Source of the DNA: Deefgea piscis
Lineage (GTDB): Bacteria; Pseudomonadota; Gammaproteobacteria; Burkholderiales; Chitinibacteraceae
DNA length: 64,000 nt
Direction of reading: 5' to 3'
Assembly: GCF_019665785.1 (NCBI RefSeq)
Contig: NZ_CP081149.1
Span: 3,100,001 to 3,164,000, forward strand
The notes under the pieces are model-generated. The model ran no database searches. It had not been told where the DNA came from and worked only from the letters and a program-made list of their open reading frames with translations. Made by a program: the position numbers and the translations under genes. This document shows positions 35,747-45,906 of this stretch, in pieces (position 1 is the stretch's first letter; each line of letters starts with the position of its first letter).

Positions 35747-37241
35747 ATGGCCACATTTGCTAAAGTCCGCCGCATGTATTTCCGCGATCGGCTCTCCATT
35801 AGTGAGATTGCACGACGCACTTCACTCACTCGTAATACCGTCAAGAAATGGATTCGTACCGAGTCCAGCACTGAACCCCGTTATCAACGCAAGTCCGTTA
35901 ATACCAAACTCACGCGCGTTTCACGCGCAGCTCATCAAGGCATTACAAACCGATTTGCATCGCCCGAAACGCGACCGTCGCACGGCCAGAGTCTTGTTCC
36001 AAGAACTCGTTCTCGCTGGCTTTGATGGCGATTATTCCTGCGTCACCGCATTTATTCGCCAGTGGCGTTTAGAAACCATGGGGCCCTCGTTGAAATCCGC
36101 TTTTGTACCGCTCAAGTTTGCACTGGGTGAAGCGTTTCAATTCGACTGGAGCGAGGAATCGCTGCTGATTGGCGGCATTCATCGCAAGGTGTTGTTGGCG
36201 CATCTGAAACTGTGCGCTAGTCGTGCATTTGCCTTGTTGGCCTATCCGACCCAAAGTCACGAGATGTTGTTTGATGCACATACTCGTGCGTTTCAAATGC
36301 TGGGCGGTGTGCCGACTCGCGGCATCTACGACAACATGAAGACCGCCGTGGATAAAGTCTTGCCAGGCAAATCAAGGGTCGTGAATGCGCGCTTTCATGC
36401 CATGACGGCGCATTATTTGTTTGATCCCGATTTCTGCAATGTCGCTTCCGGTTGGGAGAAAGGCATTGTTGAGAAGAACGTGCAAGATCGGCGGCGGCAA
36501 ATTTGGCAGGCGGCACAGCAAGTACAGTTCGCCAACTTTGATGAGCTCAATCTCTGGCTCGCCGAGCGCTGTCGCGCCGCATGGCAAGAGATGCATCACC
36601 CCGACTATCCAGAACTCACTTTGGCTGAGTTGCTGCAAGACGAACAAGTGCAGATGATGCCGTTTCCAGGTGCGTTTGATGGTTATACCGAAATCTTAGC
36701 GCGGGTTTCGAGTACCTGTTTGATCACCTTTCAGCGCAATCGCTATTCAGTGCCGTGCCATTTAGCCAATCAAATGGTGAGTATTCGACTCTATCCAACG
36801 CACATCGTCATCTATGCCGATCAAGATCCAGTGACACAGCATCCGCGTAGCTTTGATCGCAGCCGCATCTTTTATGACTGGCAACATTACGTTCCTTTGG
36901 TTGAGAAGAAGCCAGGCGCATTGCGCAATGGCGCGCCATTCAGCGAAATGCCTGACTATTTGCAACAATTGCAACAGCGCTTGTTGCGACATGACGGCGG
37001 TGATCGAGTCATGGCCAAAGTGCTTGGCTGTATTCCTCGGCATGGCCTCACTACGTTGCAAGTGGCCGTTGAGTTAATGCTGGAAACGGGGCAAGTCAGT
37101 GCCGAGCATGTTCTCAATGTAGTGACGCGGTTACACGAAGCGCCACAGCCAGCGACATTAGAAACGGCGTTGCAACTGAAAGACCCGCCGCTTGCGGATA
37201 GTGGGCGTTACGATCAGCTGCACCAAAATAGCGAGGTGTAG
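35747..37241 (+). pseudogene. istA: IS21 transposase IstA with an internal frameshift
   Basis: The N-terminal helix-turn-helix (MATFAKVRRMYFRDRLSISE, ARRTSLTRNTVKKWIRTE) is read from ATG 35747, but the rest (AQLIKALQTDLHRPKRDRRT onward) is in another frame. The frames cross near 35,915-35,930, around CACGCGCGTTTCACGCG. The DDE catalytic residues are all present in the second frame (FQFDWSEE, RGIYDNMKT, GWEKGIVEKNVQ). IS21 istA is normally one frame, so this copy is probably inactive unless ribosomes slip at this site. Confidence 0.85.
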
Positions 37242-37242
37242 C

Positions 37243-38046
37243 ATGGAGCTCGACATCCACACTGAACTAAAACAGCTGAAGCTCCACGGCATGGCATCGA
37301 CGTATACCGACATACGCCAATCCAGCCCTAGCCATGAGGGCAATACCCTTGATGTTTATCTGCGGCAGATGATTCGCGCCGAACATGCCGATCGGCATGT
37401 GCGCTCGATTAGCTATCAAATGCAAGCCGCTCGCTTCCCACATCATCGTGACTTGGCGGGCTTTGACTTTAGCCAATCCAAAGTTGATGAAAGCTTAATT
37501 CGTGAGCTCGCCCAAGGTCAATACGCCGCAGCAGCCCATAACATTGTATTGATTGGCGGTACAGGAACGGGCAAAACGCATCTGGCGACGGCGCTAGGCA
37601 TCACAGGCATCCAACAACAAGAATTACGGGTACGGTTCCATTCCACGCTGGAATTGGTCAACCGACTTGAGCAAGAAAAGGCTGCAGGTAGGCAAGGTAA
37701 ATTGGCGTATAGCCTGATGCATATGGACGTGGTGATTCTGGATGAATTGGGCTATTTACCTTTCTCACAAGCGGGCGGTGCGCTGCTGTTTCATTTGCTG
37801 AGCAAATTGTATGAGCGCACCAGCGTGATCATCACCACCAATTTGACCTTTGCGGAGTGGCCTAATGTGTTCGGCAACGCTAAGCTCACCACGGCCTTAC
37901 TGGATCGGCTGACGCACCATTGCCATATCATCGAAACAGGTAATGAGTCATGGCGCTTTAAGCAAAGTAGCGCCAGTGCCAAACTTAAAATACAGGAACG
38001 AGAGCGACAAAAAGAGCAGCCAAGCAGCGCCGACGAATTATTTTAA
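37243..38046 (+). CDS. istB: IS21 helper ATPase IstB
   Basis: 267 aa from ATG 37243, one base after the istA stop. AAA+ DnaC/IstB type: Walker [16 protein letters not shown] (about residue 105), Walker [13 protein letters not shown], sensor VIITTNL. Assists IstA in target-site choice during transposition. Intact. Confidence 0.95.
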   Translation: MELDIHTELKQLKLHGMASTYTDIRQSSPSHEGNTLDVYLRQMIRAEHADRHVRSISYQMQAARFPHHRDLAGFDFSQSKVDESLIRELAQGQYAAAAHNIVLIGGTGTGKTHLATALGITGIQQQELRVRFHSTLELVNRLEQEKAAGRQGKLAYSLMHMDVVILDELGYLPFSQAGGALLFHLLSKLYERTSVIITTNLTFAEWPNVFGNAKLTTALLDRLTHHCHIIETGNESWRFKQSSASAKLKIQERERQKEQPSSADELF

Positions 38047-38166
38047 AGCTTGTAAAAAAGAGGAGAAAAGCAGTACGCTAAAACCAGTCATCCATGCCGT
38101 GGATGACGCTAACGCCTGGTTAAAATTCAACGCGCATCGCTGGTCAAAATTCAGTACGCCTCAACA

Positions 38167-40926
38167 GCGCGCCGTGCCGAGCTAAAACAAAACCTGCAAG
38201 CGGTAGAAAGCGCGCAAGACGCAAACAGCCAACAACAAGCGGCAACTGACTTAGCTCAGTTTTTGAATAGCCAGCAAAAAAGCAAAGCGCATATGGCGCT
38301 CGACCCCAATAAGCTGCCTTGGAGTGTGCCAAAAGCAAAAGTACGTGCCCCCGCTGAAGATGCTGCGGCCTATCAACGACTTAGTCGCACTTTCGGAGTG
38401 CAACCCCTGCAAGTTGCAGGAGCAATTCCTGCTGGTGCAGCACTTGCAACCATTCCTGCCTTACCAGCAACACCAACAGCGGCAGATCTGGCAGAAACGG
38501 AAGAAATCCAGCTCACACCAGCCATTCGTGCTAAGGCGAAGGAGCTCGGGAACAACCCCGTCAAAATTTATAACTGGGTACGCAATAACATCCAGTTCCT
38601 GCCGACCTATGGCTCGATCCAAGGTGCGGAACTTACTCTGCTGAATAAACGCGGTAATGCATTCGACACCGCGAGTTTGTTGATTGCGCTATTGCGCGCA
38701 TCGGGCACCTCGGCTCGTTATGCCTACGGCACAATCCAATTGCCTGCTGAACAAGTGATGAACTGGGTCGGCGGCGTTAAAAACGCCCAAGCAGCACAAA
38801 AATTACTCGGCCAAGGTGGCATTCCCAATATCGGCCAAACGGTGGGCGGTACGGTGAAATTCATCAAAATGGAGCACGTCTGGGTCGAGGCTTTCGTTGA
38901 TTACGTGCCCTCTCGCGGCGCGGTAAACAAAAAACCAAATACATGGGTGCCACTGGACGCGAGCTTCAAGCAATACACCTACAAAGCCGGGATGGATTTG
39001 CAGCAAAACGTGCCATTTGACGGCAAGGGTTTGGCCGATCAACTGAAAGCAGGCGCAACCATCAACGAAGCCGAAGGCTGGGTGCAAAACGTCAACCAAA
39101 CTGCACTGCAAAATAGTTTGAGCAGCTATCAAGCCCAGCTCAAAACCTATATCGACAGCCAAAAAGCCAACGCCACCGTCGGTGATGTACTGGGTTCGCA
39201 ACAAGTGGTAATTGCCAATCCGTCGATCTTATTCGGCACCTTGCCGTACAAAACCCTCGCCGAGGCCGGTAAATTCAGTGCTTTACCAGATAGTTTTAGG
39301 CATAAATTCCAGTACAAATTATTTGCCAGTGATTTTGATTTGGCCAATGACAGCCCCATCATCGCACTGGAACAAAGCCTACCGCGTTTAGCAGGTAAAA
39401 AGATCACCCTCTCGTTTACGCCTGCCACGCAAGCCGATACAGATACCTTAAACAGCTATTTACCGAAACCACATGCCGATGGCACGCCGATTCAGCCGAG
39501 CGAACTCCCTGCCAGCCTACCGGGCTATTTGATCAACCTAAAAGCCGAGTTGCGCATTGATGGTCAAATTATTGCCAGCGGCGGCAGTTTTAAACTGGGT
39601 AGCGATCTCAGCAGCCAAGGCGCGCTGTACGATCCAGTCAGTCAAAACTGGGATGCCGGTGAAGTAGCGCATCCAGCGGCGGGTGAATATATTGCGATTG
39701 GTTTGGATTTGGCGGGGGTTTCTTCAAGCCAACTTAATAAAATAAAAGCTAAATTAGAAAAAACAAAATCCAAACTAGAAGCCAAGCAATACGGTGGATT
39801 AACTAAAGATGATTTAATTGGAGATTTATTACATTCAGCAATCATTGGTTATTTTTCAACCATTGGCACACAGGCTAGTCTAGCTGCACAAACATCAAAT
39901 TCTGTGCGCTATGCTTTGCCTTCCTATGGCTATTTTCAAACTAGTGCTAAAACAGAATATTGGTTTGGTATTCCTAAGAAAGTTAGCTTTCCAAATTTAA
40001 TTATTGATGTAAAGCACTGGAAAAATATTATTGAGAGCAATGATGCAGACATCACGAAACGCATTAACTTTTCTCAACAAATAGGTACGATTGCTTCTGC
40101 CAATGAACACCTAATTCCAGAAAAAATATTCAGCAGCAATGGAAGTACTAACGAAGCTGTTTCTGCCATTAAGGCATTGTCAGTTGCCGCTATAGAAGGG
40201 CAAAAAATTTATACCATTCATGCAGGAAATTTAAATTCCACCATTGAAAAATTGACTGTTAGCACTGATGTAAAGTATGAAATTACTAATGCCGCAAATA
40301 CAGGGAAAAGAATAACGATCTCACAAGGAAATGTAAGCATTAATGGTTGGACAGGTGTTGGCTACATCATTTTCGATCCAGAGACAGGTTCTGGAGCTTA
40401 TAAAATTAGTGGTGGAGCAAATGGAGGCTCAATTCCAGACATTATGAATGGCATTTCCTCTGCCGCACTGGCTGTTTCAGATAATTTATCTAGTGGTTCT
40501 TTGGACTATAGAATACTTTTTTCAGATAGTGTAATTTACCAACAAACATTAGCGCGTGCTTCTTCATTAGTCGGATGGGCGGGTCTTTTTATTCAAACAG
40601 GCTTGATATTGAGTGATGAATCACTAAGTATTGACCAGATAATTGGACAAATATCGATAAATGTGTTGGCCAACATGATTACTGCGTATTTGATTGGTTC
40701 GCTTGTAGCTGCAGGCTTGATCGGAGGGCTTCCCGCGATTGCTTTTGCATTGATTATAGGCTTTACTTTATCTATAGCATCAACTTTAATAAGCAAGTTA
40801 TACTTTTCTCTACTACGCCAAAGAATGAAAATATATGCAGAACAACCTAATTCCAATTATATTTATAGCCATATGCCTCCCATTATTAATTTACCCAATG
40901 CTACCTATCGCCATAACGTTGTTTAA
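38167..40926 (+). pseudogene. Transglutaminase-like polymorphic-toxin-type protein, 5' end lost to IS21
   Basis: The frame is open from the IS21 edge (RRAELKQNLQAVESAQD) to 40926, about 919 residues; the true N-terminus is missing, and an internal TTG at 38263 is not a credible start. Transglutaminase-like core with KIYNWVRNNIQFLPTYGSIQ, RGNAFDTASLLIALLRASG (Cys replaced by Thr/Ala in this stretch) and MEHVWVEAFVDYVP (His). Then a conserved region (ITIDVKHWKN-like IDVKHWKN, GVGYIIFDPETGSGAYK) ends at ISGGANGG. The tail (about 160 residues) has hydrophobic helices (LANMITAYLIGSLVAAGLIG, LPAIAFALIIGFTLSIASTL). This matches proteins with variable C-terminal toxin tips. DNA from about 39,715 is clearly more AT-rich. 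Confidence 0.75.
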
Positions 40927-41272
40927 AAAAAACCTATCTAAAGATGTTTTCAGAGTAGTGAAGGTTGATATAAAGCATTTTAATGAAAAAACCAAAAATA
41001 ATGGCTTGTTTTTGATTAGCCTAACACTTAGAAACAACAATGGCTCAATTGCTTACTACTCATGTAAGAAGTATGGCAATATTAACTCCGTAGTTATAAA
41101 AGAAGGGAGTGAGGTAACTATGTTTTTTTTAAAAAAGTCTCTTGCTAATTACAATCCAAGAGTTGCCAAGATTGAAGGTTATGATTTATCTGATAGCCTA
41201 ATAACTTACTTTCCATATGTTGCACTTGGAGTTATTCCACTACTATCTGCAGTTTATACATTGTTTAATTAA
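40835..41272 (+). CDS. Small membrane protein, candidate immunity protein 1
   Basis: 145 aa, unrecognised. Starts at ATG 40835 inside the last 92 bases of the transglutaminase-like gene in another frame, giving an N-terminal membrane helix (LIPIIFIAICLPLLIYPMLP). A soluble central domain (DVFRVVKVDIKHFNEKTKNN, YYSCKKYGNINSVVIKEGSE) and a C-terminal helix (FPYVALGVIPLLSAVYTLF) follow. AT-rich like the toxin-like tail before it. Overlap and order fit a toxin/immunity pair; this is inference. Confidence 0.6.
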   Translation: MQNNLIPIIFIAICLPLLIYPMLPIAITLFKKNLSKDVFRVVKVDIKHFNEKTKNNGLFLISLTLRNNNGSIAYYSCKKYGNINSVVIKEGSEVTMFFLKKSLANYNPRVAKIEGYDLSDSLITYFPYVALGVIPLLSAVYTLFN

Positions 41273-41487
41273 CCAAAATCAAAAGTCTCTGATGCGGTTA
41301 ATTAAATCACTGAGCTGAATCTTTTACTCGCAAGGGCGACCAGAAAGAAGGGGGGCAAATCTTGCCTTATGCATGATTTGCCCTCTCTCGATTTGCAGCT
41401 GATTGCGCCACATGACTTTAACATCTATTTTTGATAGGTATTGCCAGCTAGCTATTGCGGAATAATGCCTACAATAAAATACCCTGA

Positions 41488-42597
41488 ATGAGGAATTTAA
41501 ACTTAGTCTCGGAAACCGAAGAAATTCAACTCATGCCAACGATTCGTGCCAAAGCGCAGGAGCTGGGCAACAATCCCGTCAAAAAAGCCAAGCAATACGA
41601 CGGTTTAACCAAGGAAGACCTAGCGGGCGATTTACTCAACGCCAGTATCGCCAGCTATTTTGCCGCCACCGGCGCGCAAGCCAACTTTGCCGCTCGCTCT
41701 GCTGGCGTGACACGCTACGGCCTGCCATCGTATGGTTACTTCCACACCAGCGCCAAAACCGATTACTGGTTTGGGATTCCGAAGCGAGTGAGCTTCCCCG
41801 GCGTGACGATTGATGTAAAGCACTGGAAAAATACCGTTACCAGCAATGACGCCGATAACGCCAAACGAATCAGTTTCGTACAGCAAATCGGCACGATTGC
41901 GTCATCCAACGAACACCTGATTCCAGAGAAATTGTTTACCAATGAACAAAATCCGGGTGAAGGCGTATCGGCAGTGAAAGCGCTAGCAGTCGCCGCAGCA
42001 CAAGGGCTGCGGATTTATACCATCAACCAAAACAACGTGAACTCCGCTGTGAATCAATTAACCGTCAGTACTGAGATCAAAGATGAAATCCGCAACGCGG
42101 CGAACTCCGGCAAACAAATCACGGTATCTCAAAACAACGTCAATATCGGTGGCTGGACTGGCGCGGGTTATATCATCCTCGATCCAGATACGGGGGCAGG
42201 GGCATATAAAATTAGTGGTGGGGCGAATGGTGGATGGTTTTCGGGTTTGGCTGCTGGGGTTAGTATTGGAGCAACTTTCGCTTTTATTGGATTGGCGTCA
42301 TTAGAAACACTGACACTTTTGGGTGTGGCATCACCCTTTTTTATCATGATGGCCGTATTAATTATTGCAATTGTTATGCTTGTTATCCAGGCAATTATTA
42401 TCGCTGCTCTCGTTGATTATTATTCATCTGATGAAAAGAGTCTTGGGTGTTTTTATGGTGGATTTGGCTGGGGATCGTCGATGGCTGGATTGATTTCTGG
42501 ACAAGGTTACATTTCTTCAGTGCTAGGGTTCTTATTGGGTTCATTGTTTGCAATGAAACTTGGTGGATCTACAGCCAAAGAGTGCGTAGTAATATAA
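41488..42597 (+). pseudogene. Orphan tip module: internally deleted paralogue with a second hydrophobic tail
   Basis: 369 codons. The first 30 residues (SETEEIQLMPTIRAKAQELG, NNPVK) match the upstream protein just before its transglutaminase domain, then jump directly to KAKQYDGLTKEDLAGDLL, which matches it after the domain, so about 400 codons are deleted. The core (PSYGYFHTSAKTDYWFGIPK, IDVKHWKN, GAGYIILDPDTGAGAYK) is conserved up to ISGGANGG. After that the tail is unrelated in sequence, with hydrophobic helices (LLGVASPFFIMMAVLIIAIV, ISSVLGFLLGSLFAMKLGG). No good ribosome site before ATG 41488. Best read as a displaced, silent toxin-tip cassette. Confidence 0.72.
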
Positions 42598-42977
42598 TGA
42601 GTTATTTATTAATCGCATTGTTTTTATTTTATTGTTCATCATTTTTTGAGATCTACATAAAGAACAGAAGTATATCTCAATGTATAATTGCTACAGCTAT
42701 ACTGATAGGCTCTGGGTACCATCTTGGTTTGACAAACTTAAGTAACAATACAATGGGTGCACTGATGGGGGCTATATTGATTGCGTGTTGCACTTTTTGT
42801 ACCTCTAAATTAGTGTTAAGTTACCTTTTTGTTTTTGGTTTGTTGGCAATAGTCATTGCTATTAATATCACTACATATACTGGCAATATAGAAACTGTAT
42901 TGCTATATACAATGGCCCTGGCTTTTTTGTCGTGTTTAAATTACATTTTAAACCTCGTAGTAATAAAAATAAAGTAA
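42597..42977 (+). CDS. Small polytopic membrane protein, candidate immunity protein 2
   Basis: 126 aa from ATG 42597, sharing one base with the upstream stop (TAATG). Four hydrophobic helices (LLIALFLFYCSSFFEIYI, CIIATAILIGSGYHLGL, MGALMGAILIACCTF / LSYLFVFGLLAIVIAI, ETVLLYTMALAFLSCLNYIL). No family recognised. Polytopic membrane partners are typical of immunity to pore-forming toxins, which fits the hydrophobic tail of the preceding module. AT-rich. Confidence 0.6.
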   Translation: MSYLLIALFLFYCSSFFEIYIKNRSISQCIIATAILIGSGYHLGLTNLSNNTMGALMGAILIACCTFCTSKLVLSYLFVFGLLAIVIAINITTYTGNIETVLLYTMALAFLSCLNYILNLVVIKIK

Positions 42978-43743
42978 GGTTAAAATGGTTTTTTTGGGTT
43001 TGATATAATGCACGATTTTTATGCAGAGCTACCCATAAGTTAAATTGGTGAAGATATTTAATTTGTATTTTTAATTAAATAAAAATTAAATATTTGGCTC
43101 TATTTATTAGTCAGGTAGAACTGAATTGGATTGCTCCAATTTTAGCAATTGCATCCACTGTATTTGCATTTTATGGAGGGCAGCTAGGTAGAAGGCTACT
43201 TAGTCTTGCATTGGCAATTTTTTGTTTTTCAAAAAAAGGTCGATCTTTGTGTTCTAGCTTGCCGTATTCGTTCTTCACAAACCATCCTTTGTGCTGCACT
43301 TTTGCGTATTACGGTGGAATAAGAAAATCAAAGGGGTCAAAGTCGATTGATTTTATCGCTGAGCTGAGTGAGGCGTGCTGCTAAATATGGACACCGATGC
43401 TTGAGACTAAATTAGTTAAAAAAGATGTCATGAATGTCCGCAAAGCCCGAACAGCAGAAAGCCATTCAACCTTAATAACGCCAGCAATCGAAACAAGAGC
43501 AGTCACTCAGACACGTGAACAAAAAATAAGCACACAACAAAAGGCAGCCCCTTGATGGGGCTGCCTTTTGTTATTTGTTGTTCTAATTGCGTGATTCATG
43601 TCGCATTGCGATAACTTTAGCGGCTATCAAGCAAACAGGCACTAGCGCCACAGCATCAATCAGTTTGCTGGTTTGCTGACTATGGTGAATACCCTGAATG
43701 CACCACGTTACAAAATGCTCGCAGTTGTTAAACAACACGTGAT
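42978..43743 (+). other. Decayed accessory stretch before the IS3-family element
   Basis: A TTG-started frame (about 43094-43384) encodes one or two hydrophobic helices (WIAPILAIASTVFAFYGGQL, LLSLALAIFCF) and may be a remnant of another tip or immunity gene. A long terminator follows at 43536-43572. The rest is unassigned. Confidence 0.4.
43536..43572 (+). terminator. Strong hairpin terminator
   Basis: A 16-bp perfect stem, AACAAAAGGCAGCCCC / GGGGCTGCCTTTTGTT, loop TTGAT. Ends the toxin-like array. Confidence 0.85.
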
Positions 43744-43782
43744 TGAATCGCACCGGGTTTCGCGGAGGCTGTTTGGTTTGAG

Positions 43783-44700
43783 TCAGACCAACATGGCCTG
43801 CTCGCTTTGATTACGATAATAATTTGCTTCTGCTTCCGCAGGTGGAATGTGGCCAATCGACCCAAGCAAACGATGCTGATTGAACCACGAAACCCATTCT
43901 AATGTCGCTATCTCCACAGATTCTAAACTTTTCCAAGGACCCAAACGATGAATCACTTCAGTTTTGTAGAGTCCGTTAATCGTCTCGGCCAGCGCATTGT
44001 CGTAGCTATCACCAGTCGTGCCCACTGATGGCTCGATACCCGCTTCGGTTAATCGCTCGGTATAGCGAATCGAAACGTATTGCGAGCCACGGTCGCTGTG
44101 ATGAATCAATGCTTCGCGCTCTGGCTGGCGCGCCCAAAGGGCTTGCTCCAATGCATCCAGCACAAACTCGGTTTGCATGTTGCGACTAACTCGCCAGCCC
44201 ACGATATAACGAGCGAAGACATCAATCACAAACGCCACATACACAAAGCCCTGCCAAGTCGACACATAGGTAAAATCCGACACCCAGAGCTGGTTTGGTC
44301 GTTCAGCCACGAATTGTCGGTTTACATGGTCAAGCGGGCACGCAACAGCAGGGTCTGGACGTGTGGTGCGCACCGTTTTACCACGCGATATGCCGCGCAA
44401 ACCGAGGCTGCGCATCAAACGCTCAACGGTACACCGCGCGACAAGATGCCCATCGCGCTTGAGTTGCCGCCAGGCTTTGACGGCACCATACACCTGGTGA
44501 TTCTCTTGCCAGACGCGCGTAACTTCACCGCTCAGTTGCTCGTCACGAATGGCGCGCTGGCAACGCAATGCGGGATTACGCAACCGAGCGGCATACCGTC
44601 GATAAGCAGACGGAGCGACCTGTAATAGCTTGCAGATCGGCTCGACCCCGTGCTGCTCACGGTGGGTATCGATGAATCCTCTTACGATTTCAAGCGGCGG
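43783..44700 (-). CDS. IS3-family transposase OrfB
   Basis: Catalytic part. The frame is open from about 44700 ([20 protein letters not shown]), overlapping orfA by about 18 bases one frame away, so it is most likely made as an OrfAB fusion by -1 frameshifting. DDE residues in [21 protein letters not shown] and [15 protein letters not shown]; preceded by the HTH_21-type segment ([20 protein letters not shown]). Looks intact. Confidence 0.93.
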   Translation of the reverse strand, partial: PPLEIVRGFIDTHREQHGVEPICKLLQVAPSAYRRYAARLRNPALRCQRAIRDEQLSGEVTRVWQENHQVYGAVKAWRQLKRDGHLVARCTVERLMRSLGLRGISRGKTVRTTRPDPAVACPLDHVNRQFVAERPNQLWVSDFTYVSTWQGFVYVAFVIDVFARYIVGWRVSRNMQTEFVLDALEQALWARQPEREALIHHSDRGSQYVSIRYTERLTEAGIEPSVGTTGDSYDNALAETINGLYKTEVIHRLGPWKSLESVEIATLEWVSWFNQHRLLGSIGHIPPAEAEANYYRNQSEQAMLV

Positions 44701-45002
44701 TCGAGCTCCGCCTGTGCGAAATACGCGCTGGCCAGGCGCAGAATTTCATTGGCCTTTTTAAGCTCGCGCACTTCGCGCTCTAAGGCTTTGATGCGTTCGC
44801 TCTCTGCGGAGTTTTTGTTGGCTTGAACGCTATCGCCACCTTGTCGACGACACCAGGTGCGCAGCGTTTCGGGTGTGCAGCCTATTTTGCTGGCGATGGA
44901 AACGAGGGTTGCCCATTCAGATGGATATTCGGCAAGGTGCTCAATGACCATGCGAACGGCCCGCTCGCGGACTTCAGGGGAAAATGGGGTAGATTTTTTC
45001 AT
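44682..45002 (-). CDS. IS3-family transposase OrfA
   Basis: 106 aa with a helix-turn-helix ([20 protein letters not shown]) and a leucine-zipper-like coiled coil ([20 protein letters not shown]). It binds the IS ends; ends in [16 protein letters not shown]. Confidence 0.94.
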   Translation of the reverse strand: MKKSTPFSPEVRERAVRMVIEHLAEYPSEWATLVSIASKIGCTPETLRTWCRRQGGDSVQANKNSAESERIKALEREVRELKKANEILRLASAYFAQAELDRRLKS

Positions 45003-45213
45003 GGCACTATTCTCTCAAGAGTTAGTGCCTCCGCGAAACCCGGTGCGATTCACCCACTCCTGCCCCCGTACTACAACAGGTGTTCTGTGGATCATTACAA
45101 CGCAGAAGATGCGAGCGTTGCGAATCACCGTTTAAGCCGCGAGTAATTTAGTCGGTTTATCGCCTTTGGGCATTTTTTTGTTAGCATGGGCTTCTTTTTA
45201 TTTGGTGAACACT

Positions 45214-45906
45214 ATGAGCGCACAAAAACAACCCAGCCTGCTTGTCAATCTGCTGCTGAACATTCTGATCCCGACGCTGATTCTCACCAAATTAAGCACC
45301 AATGAATGGCTTGGGCCGACTTGGGCTGTGGTGGCCGCGCTGGCGTTTCCCTTGGGTTACGGCTTATACGATTTAAAACAAAGTGGCAAAGTTAACTTTA
45401 TTTCGATTCTAGGGATGGTTAGCGTGCTACTCACCGGTGGTATTAGTTTGCTAGAGCTTGATGCCAAGTACCTCGCCATCAAAGAAGCCGCCATCCCCAC
45501 CCTGATTGGCTTAACGCTACTGATTAGCCAGTTCACGCCCTACCCGCTGCTCCATAAGCTGCTGTATAACGATCAGATTCTTAACCTCACCGCTATTGAG
45601 CAAGCACTAGCCGCTAAGCAACAGCAAGTTGAGCTAGATAAACGCCTAAACATCACTAGCTACTTGGTAGCCAGCTCGTTCTTTTTATCGGGCGTGCTGA
45701 ATTATCTGTTGGCTCGTTGGATCGTGGTTAGCCCTGCGGGCACGAGCGAATTTGCCGCAGAACTGGGCAAAATGACCGCTCTTAGCTACCCAGTGATCGC
45801 GATCCCTAGCATGATCGTCCTGATGGCCAGCCTGTGGTACTTGCTGCACAGCCTTAAAAAACTGACTGGACTTGACACCGACCAGCTACTGGCTGTGAAG
45901 GGTTAA
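45214..45906 (+). CDS. VC0807-family polytopic membrane protein
   Basis: 230 aa from ATG 45214 (MSAQKQPSLLVNLLLN); the frame extends to 45166, but that region is not supported. Six or more hydrophobic segments (LLLNILIPTLILTKL, WAVVAALAFPLGYGLYDL, ISILGMVSVLLTGGISLL, AAIPTLIGLTLLISQF, LVASSFFLSGVLNYLLA, VIAIPSMIVLMASLWYLL). Resembles the VC0807 / intracellular-septation-like family of unknown role. Likely the first core gene after the island. Confidence 0.8.
   Translation: MSAQKQPSLLVNLLLNILIPTLILTKLSTNEWLGPTWAVVAALAFPLGYGLYDLKQSGKVNFISILGMVSVLLTGGISLLELDAKYLAIKEAAIPTLIGLTLLISQFTPYPLLHKLLYNDQILNLTAIEQALAAKQQQVELDKRLNITSYLVASSFFLSGVLNYLLARWIVVSPAGTSEFAAELGKMTALSYPVIAIPSMIVLMASLWYLLHSLKKLTGLDTDQLLAVKG

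Larger units (their letters stand above)
35633..38166 (+). mobile_element. IS21-family insertion sequence (istA, istB)
   Basis: About 2.53 kb from TGTTGAGGCG (35633) to CGCCTCAACA (38166). Each end carries two internal copies of a TGAATTTTGACCAG-like motif (35646-35659 and 35680-35693; inverted at 38116-38129 and 38140-38153), the multiple terminal repeats typical of IS21. The flanks (...GCAGCGA and GCGCGCC...) show no matching target duplication, implying a deletion or recombination next to the element. It separates the integrase remnant from the transglutaminase-like gene remnant. Confidence 0.92.
43744..45052 (-). mobile_element. IS3-family insertion sequence (orfA, orfB)
   Basis: 1309 bp bounded by perfect 26-bp inverted ends, starting TGAATCGCACCGGGTTTCGC (43744) and mirrored up to 45052. 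Carries orfA and orfB in two frames on the minus strand. The flanking triplets GAT and CCC do not match, so no target duplication is seen. Confidence 0.93.

Noticed and set aside
35757..37241. Single complete istA frame starting at 35757
   Set aside because: Its first 50 codons are out-of-frame translation of the real helix-turn-helix; the true N-terminus is in the neighbouring frame.
38263..40926. Start of the transglutaminase-like gene at TTG 38263
   Set aside because: The frame is open upstream to the IS21 edge with convincing protein sequence, so the gene is 5'-truncated and not started there.
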